Assembly: GCA_021604525.1 (NCBI GenBank)
Contig: BQJD01000021.1
Span: 1 to 61,854, forward strand
Direction of reading: 5' to 3'
DNA: 61,854 nucleotides
Source of the DNA: a marine bacterium B5-7
Lineage (GTDB): Bacteria; Pseudomonadota; Gammaproteobacteria; Arenicellales; CAJQKF01
Shown here in pieces: positions 18,053-26,223 of this stretch (within the stretch, counting starts at the first letter, position 1; each line of letters opens with the position of its first letter). The translations under genes and the position numbers were made by a program. The notes under the pieces were generated by a model that had not been told where the DNA came from, searched no databases, and saw nothing but the letters and a program-made list of their open reading frames with translations.

Positions 18053-20095
18053 ATGAATAGGGAACCCAATAAACTCGAACGCAGAATCAGTCTGTACGGC
18101 GATTGGCGGGTATCGCTGGCTGATACGATTGCCGAATACCGTGACTGGCTGACCCAGCAAAATCTCCTCGATGCGCAGGCCGCTCATCGAATTGGTCAGA
18201 TCCTTGATTCGATTCAGGACGATTCGCTGTACGTAGCCTTCGTGGCTGAATTCTCCCGGGGTAAGTCGGAGCTAATCAACGCGACGTTTTTTGCCGATCT
18301 CGGGCGACGAGTACTGCCTTCCACTGCCGGTCGCACGACGATGTGCCCGACCGAGTTACGTTACGATTCCTCCCAGCCATCGGGTATTCGATTGCTGCCC
18401 ACTGAAACCCGCGAGACCGAAAACAGCGTCGGATACTACAAGCTTAAACCGGAAGAGTGGACTTCCTCACCGCTGGATATAGGTGACCCCGATCAGGTTG
18501 CCAAAGCGTTGATGCGGGTCACTGATGTGCGTCGTGTGAGTCTGGAACGCGCCCGCGAACTTGGTTTCATGATCGCCAGTAACGTCGATGATGACGATGG
18601 TTTGAAAGTCGGCGATGACGGCCAGGTGGAGATTCCCAAGTGGCGTCATGCAGTTATCAATTATCCTCATCCGTTACTGGAGCAGGGGCTTGTTGTCCTG
18701 GACACACCGGGACTCAACGCACTTGGCGCCGAACCCGAACTTACTCTCGGCATGCTCAACTCTGCTCATGCCGTGGTGTTCGTACTGGCCGCCGATACCG
18801 GCGTTACCAAGTCCGACATGAGCGTCTGGCGTAATCATGTTTGTGGCAAGGACGATGACAACTGTAACAATAAACTGGTTGTATTAAACAAGGTCGATAT
18901 GCTGTGGGACGATATGCGTCACCGCAATGAGATCGAGGACCAGGTACGCTCGCAGCTCGACATCACAGCACGTACTCTTGATGTGCCGCCGACCAACCTG
19001 TTCGCGCTATCCGCGCAAAAGGCATTGTTGGGCCGTACCCGTGCCGATGGACATCTGGTGCAGTTAAGTGGCATTGATGCGTTTGAAGATGCTCTCGCCA
19101 ATATGCTGATACCCGCCAAGCAGGATATCGTTCGTGAACGTATTCGAAACGGCATAGCCGACATCATTGAAGTCAGTCAGTCGGTACTTGGTCGACGAGA
19201 GAATGACGCCGCTTCCCATATCAAGGAAATCGAAGCGCTGAGCGAACGAAATGTCAATGTCGTTCGTGAAATGTTGAACCGCCTGAAGGTCGAAAAAAAT
19301 CAGCTTGATCTCAATATGCGTCGATTTCAGACAAGTCGTTCGGTATTTGCCAAACACACAACGCAATTATACGATCATCTGAATGTGACTAAACTTGAGC
19401 GACTGATTGCTCACGCCAAGCGTGACATGTCGGTGAGTCTGACGACACTTGGCATGCGTTCTCACATGAACAGATTTTTAAAAGATGTCACTGCCGTTAT
19501 GGATGATGCGACATTGGAGATCAGTGAGATCTATAACCTGATGGAAACAGTCTATGAACGGTTTCAGTCTGAACATGGATTGGCCAATATCCATCCGCGC
19601 AAATTTTCGACGGTTCGATTCAGGCGTGAGATTCAGACCCTTACAGATCGTCATGACTATTTTATCCGCGGTATTTCCATGGTGGTAACCGAACAGAATG
19701 TGTTGGTGCGTCGCTACTATGTAACTGTCATGAGTAAGGTTCGTGAGGTATTCGAGCGTGCTAACCGTGATGTTGAAGACTGGATCCGGTCGGTGATGTC
19801 ACCGCTTGAAACAGAGATTCGTGAGCATCAGGGTCAGCTTCGCCGTCGACTGGAAAGCATGAAACGCATCAGCCATACCGGCGACTCATTAGAGGAGCGA
19901 ATGGAAGAAATGCGATACATGCGAGAAAGTGTCCATGAACAGCGTGAGCAACTCGATACACTGGTGAGACGAATCAATACCTGTCTGGATAACTCCGCCG
20001 ATCAGCCAATCCCGGTTCGACGATCAGTCGCACGCGAACGTGCCGGACGGCGAACGGGTACTGTAATATCAATTCCCAAGCCGCCGGCCCGGTAG
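18053..20095 (+). CDS. Dynamin-like GTPase
   Basis: 680 residues. GTPase domain: P-loop VAEFSRGKSE with Gly70-Lys71-Ser72, switch threonines in STAGRTTMCPTE (90-101), G3 DTPG at 217-220, G4 NKVD at 279-282. After about residue 370 the protein is almost all helix with long charged coiled-coil segments, as in bacterial dynamin-like proteins and their relatives that act at membranes. No transmembrane segment is seen. ATG start, 77 bases after the kinase gene, and only 33 bases before the next gene. Bacterial members are often paired or belong to stress or phage-defence functions; here a single copy stands between a two-component system and a gamma-glutamyltransferase homologue. Cellular role not assigned. 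Confidence 0.85.
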   Translation: MNREPNKLERRISLYGDWRVSLADTIAEYRDWLTQQNLLDAQAAHRIGQILDSIQDDSLYVAFVAEFSRGKSELINATFFADLGRRVLPSTAGRTTMCPTELRYDSSQPSGIRLLPTETRETENSVGYYKLKPEEWTSSPLDIGDPDQVAKALMRVTDVRRVSLERARELGFMIASNVDDDDGLKVGDDGQVEIPKWRHAVINYPHPLLEQGLVVLDTPGLNALGAEPELTLGMLNSAHAVVFVLAADTGVTKSDMSVWRNHVCGKDDDNCNNKLVVLNKVDMLWDDMRHRNEIEDQVRSQLDITARTLDVPPTNLFALSAQKALLGRTRADGHLVQLSGIDAFEDALANMLIPAKQDIVRERIRNGIADIIEVSQSVLGRRENDAASHIKEIEALSERNVNVVREMLNRLKVEKNQLDLNMRRFQTSRSVFAKHTTQLYDHLNVTKLERLIAHAKRDMSVSLTTLGMRSHMNRFLKDVTAVMDDATLEISEIYNLMETVYERFQSEHGLANIHPRKFSTVRFRREIQTLTDRHDYFIRGISMVVTEQNVLVRRYYVTVMSKVREVFERANRDVEDWIRSVMSPLETEIREHQGQLRRRLESMKRISHTGDSLEERMEEMRYMRESVHEQREQLDTLVRRINTCLDNSADQPIPVRRSVARERAGRRTGTVISIPKPPAR

Positions 20096-20128
20096 CCATT
20101 TTATTTGATCGATGAGTATCGGTAAGCC

Positions 20129-21673
20129 GTGAAACATTCGAAGGGGGCGGTTGCCTGCGGACACCAGGGAACTGCCGAGACAGCGGTTGAGGTACTGCGT
20201 GCCGGTGGTAATGCAGCCGATGCGTGTATTGCCGCTTTTTTTTCGGCCTGCCTGTTCGAACCGGTACTTGCATCCCTTGGGGGTGGTGGCTTTGCGATGT
20301 GCCGGATGAACAATCAGTCGCCTTCGTTACTCGACTTTTTCACCCAGACACCGCTTCTAAAGCGTCCACCGGAAGAACTCGACTTCGAACGTGTGACGGT
20401 TGATTTTGGCGGTGCCTATCAGGACTTTCATATTGGTTTGGGTGCAGCGGCAACGCCTGGCGCCGTGCGAGGGGTGTTTGAACTTCATCGCAGGTACGCT
20501 TCCATGCCAATGACCGAGCTCATCAAGCCTGCGCTGGATAAAGCGCGTGACGGTGTGACCATTTGTGACTTGCAGGGATTTATCCTAAAAGTCGTTGAAC
20601 CCATCTATATCAGCAGGCAAAGTGCTCGCGATCTGTTTGCAAGTCGTATTGAGCCCCAGCGCGTAATACGCCCCGGAGAAACCGTGCGCTTTGATGCGTT
20701 GTGTGCTTTTATCGAGGCATTGGCACATGAGGGCGAGGATTTATTTTATTGCGGTGAAGTCGCTAAAGTGATTGATGCTGAGTGTCGAAATCGTGGTGGA
20801 TCGCTTCGCCGCCAGGACATGCAGCAATATGAGGCACATTGGCGTGAGCCATTGACTACAAAATTTCGTGAGGGTCGGGTGTGGTTGAATCCACCACCTT
20901 GTGCAGGCGGTGTACTGATTCTGTTCGCACTGATGCTGTTGCGTTCGGAGCCGGCTTTAAACGATCCCGCTGATTACTACAAAACGCTGGCTGATGTGAT
21001 GCAATTGACCAATGAAATGCGTCTCGCTGAATGTCATGACGAACGTCCGTGGCCGGATATCGATAAATTATTAGGTGAGTCATTTGTCGACCCCTATCTA
21101 AAACAGCTTAACAGGCGTGCACTTGCCTTCAGGGGTACCACCCATATCAGTGTCGTTGATGCAAGCGGCAGCATGGTCGGTATGACGGTAACCAATGGCG
21201 AGGGTTGTGGCGAGATCACGCCACAAACAGGAATCATGTTTAACAATATGCTCGGCGAAGAGGATTTGAATCCGGCAGGCTTCCATCGTTGGCCAGTCAA
21301 CACACGGATGAGCTCCATGATGTCGCCGACATTGATCGAATATAACGGCAATACCCGTGTCATGTTGGGATCGGGTGGTTCCAATCGGATCCGAACCGCA
21401 TTGCTGCAGGTTATCGTACAGTTACTTGATCTCGATCAGAATCTTGTGGAAGCAACGTTAAGTCCACGAATGCACCTGGAAGGTGACACGCTTAATATTG
21501 AAGGTGGTGTCCCGAAGGCTTGCATTGACGCTCTCAAAGCGAAGTATCCGAATATCAATATGTTCGACGGCAGAAATCTGTTCTTTGGGGGTGTTCACAG
21601 TGTAATGATGCGCGGTGATACGTTTGATGGCGCTGGCGATCCACGTCGTGCCGGTGTTTTTCTCACTGCATAA
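20129..21673 (+). CDS. Gamma-glutamyltransferase family protein without signal peptide
   Basis: 514 residues, GTG start. N-terminal nucleophile hydrolase: AETAVEVLRAGGNAADACIAAFF and EPVLASLGGGGFAM are the family start, the autocleavage and nucleophile site is Thr337 in RGTTHISVVD, and SSMMSPTLIEYNG plus GSGGSNRI form the substrate pocket. Periplasmic family members are near 580 residues with a signal peptide; this one begins directly with the enzyme domain and so probably acts in the cytoplasm or on a non-glutathione gamma-glutamyl or amide substrate. Neighbours give no pathway. Preceded by the dynamin-like gene, followed 25 bases later by a CYTH gene. Confidence 0.85.
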   Translation: MKHSKGAVACGHQGTAETAVEVLRAGGNAADACIAAFFSACLFEPVLASLGGGGFAMCRMNNQSPSLLDFFTQTPLLKRPPEELDFERVTVDFGGAYQDFHIGLGAAATPGAVRGVFELHRRYASMPMTELIKPALDKARDGVTICDLQGFILKVVEPIYISRQSARDLFASRIEPQRVIRPGETVRFDALCAFIEALAHEGEDLFYCGEVAKVIDAECRNRGGSLRRQDMQQYEAHWREPLTTKFREGRVWLNPPPCAGGVLILFALMLLRSEPALNDPADYYKTLADVMQLTNEMRLAECHDERPWPDIDKLLGESFVDPYLKQLNRRALAFRGTTHISVVDASGSMVGMTVTNGEGCGEITPQTGIMFNNMLGEEDLNPAGFHRWPVNTRMSSMMSPTLIEYNGNTRVMLGSGGSNRIRTALLQVIVQLLDLDQNLVEATLSPRMHLEGDTLNIEGGVPKACIDALKAKYPNINMFDGRNLFFGGVHSVMMRGDTFDGAGDPRRAGVFLTA

Positions 21674-21698
21674 ATCGCCTTCTCACCAGAGTGATCAT

Positions 21699-22169
21699 AT
21701 GGCAGTTGAAATCGAAAGAAAGTTCCTGGTCGCGAGTAACAAGTGGCGCCAGCAAGTCACACGTAGCGAGCGGATGATGCAAGGCTATCTTGCCGAAAAT
21801 GAGCGATGCTCGGTCCGTGTCAGACTGGAAGGTGAGCGCGCCAGGCTCAATATCAAAAGCGCCGGAATCGACATTGAGCGACTTGAGTTTGAATACCCTG
21901 TGCCGGTATCCGATGCCGAGGAAATTCTCAACAAATTGTGTGGTAGTCGGCACGTACAAAAGATGCGTCACTATATTGACCTTGAAAACCACGTTTTCGA
22001 AGTCGACGAATTTGAGGGCGATAACGCGGGCCTCATCATTGCCGAAATCGAGCTGAAAAGTCGCGATGAATCCTTCAATCGACCGGATTGGTTAGGCCGG
22101 GAAGTATCTGGCGATCCGCGATATCTCAACAATAATCTGGCCCGGGAACCGTTTAATCTCTGGCGCTGA
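21699..22169 (+). CDS. CYTH domain protein (inorganic triphosphatase-like)
   Basis: 156 residues from ATG 21699; longer frames upstream overlap the previous gene. Starts with the CYTH signature EIERKFLV and follows with charged strands (VRVRLEGERARLNIKS, IERLEFEYPVP, FEVDEFEGDNAGLIIAEIEL) that make the phosphate-binding tunnel. Bacterial proteins of this size cleave tripolyphosphate or related triphosphates; some are class IV adenylate cyclases. The short length, close to NeuTTM-type enzymes, favours a tripolyphosphatase. Soluble. Confidence 0.85.
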   Translation: MAVEIERKFLVASNKWRQQVTRSERMMQGYLAENERCSVRVRLEGERARLNIKSAGIDIERLEFEYPVPVSDAEEILNKLCGSRHVQKMRHYIDLENHVFEVDEFEGDNAGLIIAEIELKSRDESFNRPDWLGREVSGDPRYLNNNLAREPFNLWR

Positions 22170-22270
22170 TGGAATCGGTGTAAATCCACCTTCCAGGTCA
22201 TTTCTCAATGACTTTTTCCGGCGCCCTCCAAAAAGGGTAAAATCGCCGTCTTTGATGACTGGTATTCTTA

Positions 22271-22795
22271 ATGTTCGAAGCGCAAAGCAAATATTCCAAG
22301 GACGATCTCCTCACGTGTGGTCGTGGAGAAATGTTCGGTCCTGGAAACGCCCAACTTCCGTTACCGCCGATGCTGATGTTTGATCGCATCACGCATATCT
22401 CATCCGAAGGCGGCCATTATGGTAAGGGCGAAGTTATTGCCGAGCTGGATATTCGCCCCGATCTTTGGTTTTTTGAATGCCATTTTCAAGGTGATCCGGT
22501 GATGCCGGGCTGTCTCGGCGTAGATGCGCTGTGGCAACTCATCGGATTTTATCTTGGTTGGCAGGGGGGGCCGGGTCATGGTCGCGCTCTTGGCGCTGGA
22601 GAAGTCAAATTCACCGGTCAGGTTACGCCCGATTGTGCACTTGTGCGTTATCGCATTTCAATTAAACGGCTTGTAACGAGACGACTTTACATGGGCATCG
22701 CCGATGGCCAGGTTGAAGTGGACGATCGTTTGATTTATGTCGGCAAGGATATGCGCGTTGGGCTGTTCCAAACAGCAGAATCTAAAGAGGTGTAA
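22271..22795 (+). CDS. fabA: 3-hydroxydecanoyl-ACP dehydratase/isomerase
   Basis: 174 residues. Hot-dog fold with catalytic His71 in [13 protein letters not shown] and Asp85 in CLGVDALWQ, at the same positions as in E. coli FabA. It dehydrates 3-hydroxydecanoyl-ACP and isomerises the product to the cis-3 isomer, the branch point of anaerobic unsaturated fatty acid synthesis. Followed 4 bases later by fabB, the classical gammaproteobacterial partner arrangement. ATG start; a 101-base gap lies upstream. Confidence 0.97.
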   Translation: MFEAQSKYSKDDLLTCGRGEMFGPGNAQLPLPPMLMFDRITHISSEGGHYGKGEVIAELDIRPDLWFFECHFQGDPVMPGCLGVDALWQLIGFYLGWQGGPGHGRALGAGEVKFTGQVTPDCALVRYRISIKRLVTRRLYMGIADGQVEVDDRLIYVGKDMRVGLFQTAESKEV

Positions 22796-22799
22796 GCAG

Positions 22800-24017
22800 T
22801 TGAGACGAGTGGTGATAACCGGTATGGGAATCGTTTCCAGCATCGGAAACAACCGGCAGGAAGTAACTGAATCGCTGCGCAAGGGACGGTCAGGCATAGT
22901 CCATAGTGATGAATATGAATCGTTGAAATTACGTTCACATGTTCACGGCGCCTTGAATGTTGATACGGCTGAATTGATTGATCGCAAATTACTGCGATTT
23001 ATGGGTGATGCCGCGGCGTACAACTATCTGGCCATGCGCGAGGCGGTCGAAGACTCAGGTCTATCCGAAGAACAGATCTCAAATGAGCGAACCGGGCTGA
23101 TTGTGGGCACAGGTGGCGGTTCGCCTGCCAATATTGTCCAGGCAGCGGATCTTCTCAGGGAAAAGGGCGTCAAGCGTGTTGGGCCCTACATGGTGACTCG
23201 AACCATGTCGAGCACAACAGCCGCGTGTGTTGGCACCGCGTTCAAGATCAAAGGTGTCGGGTATTCCATCAGTTCGGCTTGTGCAACCAGCGCTCACTGT
23301 ATTGGTAACGGTGCCGAGCTTATCCAGATGGGTAAGCAGGACATTGTTTTCGCCGGTGGCGGAGAAGAGCTTCACTGGAGCATGACGGTACTATTTGACG
23401 CCATGGGTGCGCTTTCCTCCAAATACAACAATACGCCCGAATGTGCTTCTCGAACCTATGACGCCGATCGTGACGGTTTTGTCATCTCAGGTGGTGGCGG
23501 TGTTCTGGTGCTCGAAGAATATGAACATGCCCTCGCGCGTGGTGCAAAAATTTATGCCGAATTGACTGGCTACGGAGCAACCAGCGATGGTTACGATATG
23601 GTTCAGCCATCCGGTGAGGGTGCGGCACGTTGTATGCGACAGTCCATGAGTACACTGAAGGGGCCAGTGCAATATCTTAATAGCCACGGTACCAGTACGC
23701 CGATTGGCGATGTCCGCGAACTGGCGGCAATTGGTGAGGTTTTCGGCGATTCATTGCCGCGTATCAGCTCCACCAAGTCAATGTCAGGACATGCTCTCGG
23801 TGCAGCAGGGGTTAACGAGGCGGTGTATTCGCTGATCATGTTGAAAGAAGGATTTATTGCACCTTCGATCAACATTGATAATCTGGACGAAGCGGCCGAC
23901 GGATTTCCGATTGTCACTGAGACGGTCGAAATGCCGGAGCTGGATACGGTCATGTCCAACAGCTTTGGGTTTGGCGGTACAAACTCGACCCTGGTATTCA
24001 GTAAAGTTAACGACTAG
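22800..24017 (+). CDS. fabB: 3-oxoacyl-ACP synthase I (TTG start)
   Basis: 405 residues when started at TTG 22800, which has AGAGG at 22786-22790 and gives the family start [16 protein letters not shown]; an ATG at 22737 lies inside fabA and adds an unrelated N-terminus. Catalytic triad: Cys161 in [11 protein letters not shown], His296 in [11 protein letters not shown], His331 in [12 protein letters not shown]. Elongates cis-3-decenoyl-ACP. The TAG stop at 24015-24017 lies within the first bases of an inverted-repeat element, so the gene end borders an insertion. Confidence 0.96.
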   Translation: MRRVVITGMGIVSSIGNNRQEVTESLRKGRSGIVHSDEYESLKLRSHVHGALNVDTAELIDRKLLRFMGDAAAYNYLAMREAVEDSGLSEEQISNERTGLIVGTGGGSPANIVQAADLLREKGVKRVGPYMVTRTMSSTTAACVGTAFKIKGVGYSISSACATSAHCIGNGAELIQMGKQDIVFAGGGEELHWSMTVLFDAMGALSSKYNNTPECASRTYDADRDGFVISGGGGVLVLEEYEHALARGAKIYAELTGYGATSDGYDMVQPSGEGAARCMRQSMSTLKGPVQYLNSHGTSTPIGDVRELAAIGEVFGDSLPRISSTKSMSGHALGAAGVNEAVYSLIMLKEGFIAPSINIDNLDEAADGFPIVTETVEMPELDTVMSNSFGFGGTNSTLVFSKVND

Positions 24018-24147
24018 AACCTGTCCCAAAATGGCTGCAACTTCCCAATATGGTGTTAAATGTTCGCTCAGTTGCTCATGTAAACTGCGCATGTTCTCTC
24101 CCATTTGCGTTGTCTTGACGGCCTTCGCTCAGGTTGAGACAGGATCT
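24016..24147. repeat. MITE-like inverted-repeat element, copy 1
   Basis: 132 bases with imperfect terminal inverted repeats: AGAACCTGTCCCAA at the left and the complement of TTGAGACAGGATCT at the right (12 of 14 match). The first about 55 bases are strongly similar to the reverse complement of 52730-52787. No coding capacity. Its left end includes the fabB stop codon. Confidence 0.7.
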
Positions 24148-24373
24148 GGTAGATATCTGGTCGATGCGTTGTAGATGTAATCAATCGTATTTGCCATCTT
24201 CCATCTCGCTATTTGCAAGAGTTGTAATTGGTGCATACCAAGTAGCCAGCATTCCTGTTAGGGACAAACCGGAAGTTCAGCCAGGCGTTGATATCACCAT
24301 CGTCGATATAGACTGCATGCTGTAACGAGTCATTAGTAAATTATCTACAGGCCAAGTCAAGGTTAACGAATAG
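24148..24373. other. Non-coding gap after the repeat
   Basis: About 226 bases up to the heme A synthase gene. No convincing gene, terminator or RNA. A frame ends with RDKPEVQPGVDITIVDIDCML-stop near 24260-24325, which could be a relic of a gene end but has no upstream domain. Confidence 0.4.
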
Positions 24374-25459
24374 ATGCTGTTCATGTCCGCCAGTACAGAT
24401 CCTGGAGCCCTGAAGAGCCAGCAGAATGTGCCAATGGCCGTGGTCATCTGGTTACTGGTTTGCTGTGCCCTGGTTTTTGCCATGGTCGTGATTGGCGGTG
24501 TGACCCGATTGACTGGTTCAGGGCTATCCATGGTTGAGTGGCAACCCCTGATGGGCATTATTCCACCACTCGGTGAAGCCGAATGGCATGCGGCGTTTGT
24601 CCAGTACCAGAGTTTTCCTGAGTTTCAGTACGTCAATTCTGATATGGATCTGGCCGGGTTTAAATTCATCTTCTATTTTGAATATGCTCACCGACTCCTT
24701 GGTCGGGTGATCGGTCTCGTCTTTCTCCTGCCAATGCTGTGGTTCTGGTGGCGTAATCGACTGAACCGAGCTGTTAAACCGCACCTGTTGTTTCTGTTTG
24801 TTCTCGGTGCATTACAGGGATTGCTTGGCTGGTACATGGTAAAAAGCGGCCTGGTTGATAATCCACGGGTCAGTCAGTACCGCCTTATGGCGCATCTGTG
24901 TATGGCAGTCGTAATTTATGGCTATATGTTATTTATTGCGCTTGAATTGATGCGGGCCGATCTGCCAGCATTCATGAGATCAACCCACACAGTGAGTGGA
25001 CTGCCAGGCGCAATGTTGCTGCTGGTTTTCGTGATGATCGCAAGTGGTGCGCTGGTAGCTGGTACCCATGCGGGTCATATCTATAGTACTTATCCGGATA
25101 TGCACGGTCAGTGGATTCCGGATGGAATCATGGCACTGACACCCTGGTGGCTGAATGTCCTTGAAAACCCGGTTACCATACAATTTGATCACCGCTGGCT
25201 CGGGATCATCGTATTGGTATCAGCGATCACTGTCCGGGTATTGATCACGCGTCGTGGATTCGGTCCGCTGAAATTCACTGCCTCAGCACTGGTTCTCATG
25301 GTAGCCTTGCAAGTCGTGCTTGGCATCGCTACTTTGTTGGCTCAGGTTCCGGTATTCCTCGGCGCATTGCACCAGGCAGGCGCATTGGCAGTATTTACCA
25401 TAGCGCTTGTGCTCTTTCAAAAGAGTCGACATACAGGAGTGCACAGGATTCGCGATTAA
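24374..25459 (+). CDS. Heme A synthase, Cox15 type
   Basis: 361 residues, eight membrane helices. Converts heme O to heme A for cytochrome oxidase. Heme-ligand histidines are seen in EYAHRLLGR, LMAHLCMA, FDHRWLG and GALHQAG, and the family start VIGGVTRLTGSGLSMVEWQPLMGIIPP with EFQYVNSDMDLAGFKFIFYFEYAHR is the long Cox15/type 2 form rather than the Bacillus CtaA form. ATG 24374 or 24383 could be the start. Oddly, no cytochrome oxidase, heme O synthase or SCO genes are adjacent. Confidence 0.93.
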   Translation: MLFMSASTDPGALKSQQNVPMAVVIWLLVCCALVFAMVVIGGVTRLTGSGLSMVEWQPLMGIIPPLGEAEWHAAFVQYQSFPEFQYVNSDMDLAGFKFIFYFEYAHRLLGRVIGLVFLLPMLWFWWRNRLNRAVKPHLLFLFVLGALQGLLGWYMVKSGLVDNPRVSQYRLMAHLCMAVVIYGYMLFIALELMRADLPAFMRSTHTVSGLPGAMLLLVFVMIASGALVAGTHAGHIYSTYPDMHGQWIPDGIMALTPWWLNVLENPVTIQFDHRWLGIIVLVSAITVRVLITRRGFGPLKFTASALVLMVALQVVLGIATLLAQVPVFLGALHQAGALAVFTIALVLFQKSRHTGVHRIRD

Positions 25460-25550
25460 CCTGTTCGTCGCCATGCGTAATATAAAAGACAGCTACTCTC
25501 GTCACGTTTTCGCTGACGATGTAATTACTAATAGTTAGATTATCAGCTTG

Positions 25551-26222
25551 ATGACTCATCGTACTTTCAACTCAGCCGTCGCCATTAAATTACAACGCCT
25601 GATTATTGCGTCAGCACATGGGATCAATATCCTTGCTGTATGGGCTTTGATGGTATTTATGGTGTCGCCACTATCCGCTACTGCCGATGACTGGGACTTC
25701 GACGATCTAATGGCGGCCCTGTCAGAACACTCAAGTTTCAGTGCCGATTTCAACGAAGAGCGTTCATCCTTTTTTCTCTCACGACCATTGAAACTCAGCG
25801 GCCACATTATTTTCGATTCCAACGACCGTATGGAAAAAATCGTCACCGAGCCGTTCTCCGAACGCATCATCATAGATGAAGAAGCGGTGGTGATTCATCG
25901 GACAAATGAAGACGGCAAGAACGAAGCTACTCATACCACTCGCTATTCTTTGGCGAAGTATCCTTTTCTCAGCAAGGCAATCAAAGCGGTGAGTAATGTA
26001 TTCTCCGGACAGCGCGAATTGCTGGAAGAGTTATATCACTGGCAGCTTAGTGGGGAACGGGAAGCCTGGGAACTGGTTCTCGAACCACGTGACGAAGATC
26101 TTGCCGAATTCATCACATCCATCTCGGTTCGCGGTACCGATGGTGTGATTACCTATATTCATTCCCTCGAAGCGGATGGCGACGAATCCAGTATGCAGCT
26201 TGTCAATCGCACGGAAAACTAG
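25551..26222 (+). CDS. LolA-like periplasmic lipoprotein/lipid carrier
   Basis: 223 residues from ATG 25551 (a TTG at 25548 precedes it). Long N-terminus ending in a signal-like hydrophobic segment (INILAVWALMVFMVSPLSATADD, about residues 25-47). The mature part has the LolA-type half-barrel pattern: FSADFNEERSSFFLSRPLKLSGHIIFDSNDRMEKIVTEPF. Distinct from the housekeeping LolA next to ftsK. Its stop lies one base before the likely start of the MMPL exporter, so they act together; such LolA-like/MMPL pairs occur in lipid or pigment export clusters. Confidence 0.8.
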   Translation: MTHRTFNSAVAIKLQRLIIASAHGINILAVWALMVFMVSPLSATADDWDFDDLMAALSEHSSFSADFNEERSSFFLSRPLKLSGHIIFDSNDRMEKIVTEPFSERIIIDEEAVVIHRTNEDGKNEATHTTRYSLAKYPFLSKAIKAVSNVFSGQRELLEELYHWQLSGEREAWELVLEPRDEDLAEFITSISVRGTDGVITYIHSLEADGDESSMQLVNRTEN

Positions 26223-26223
26223 C

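Noticed and set aside
24134-24325. 63-codon frame ending PGVDITIVDIDCML
   Set aside because: Starts inside the repeat element and has no domain; at best a gene relic.
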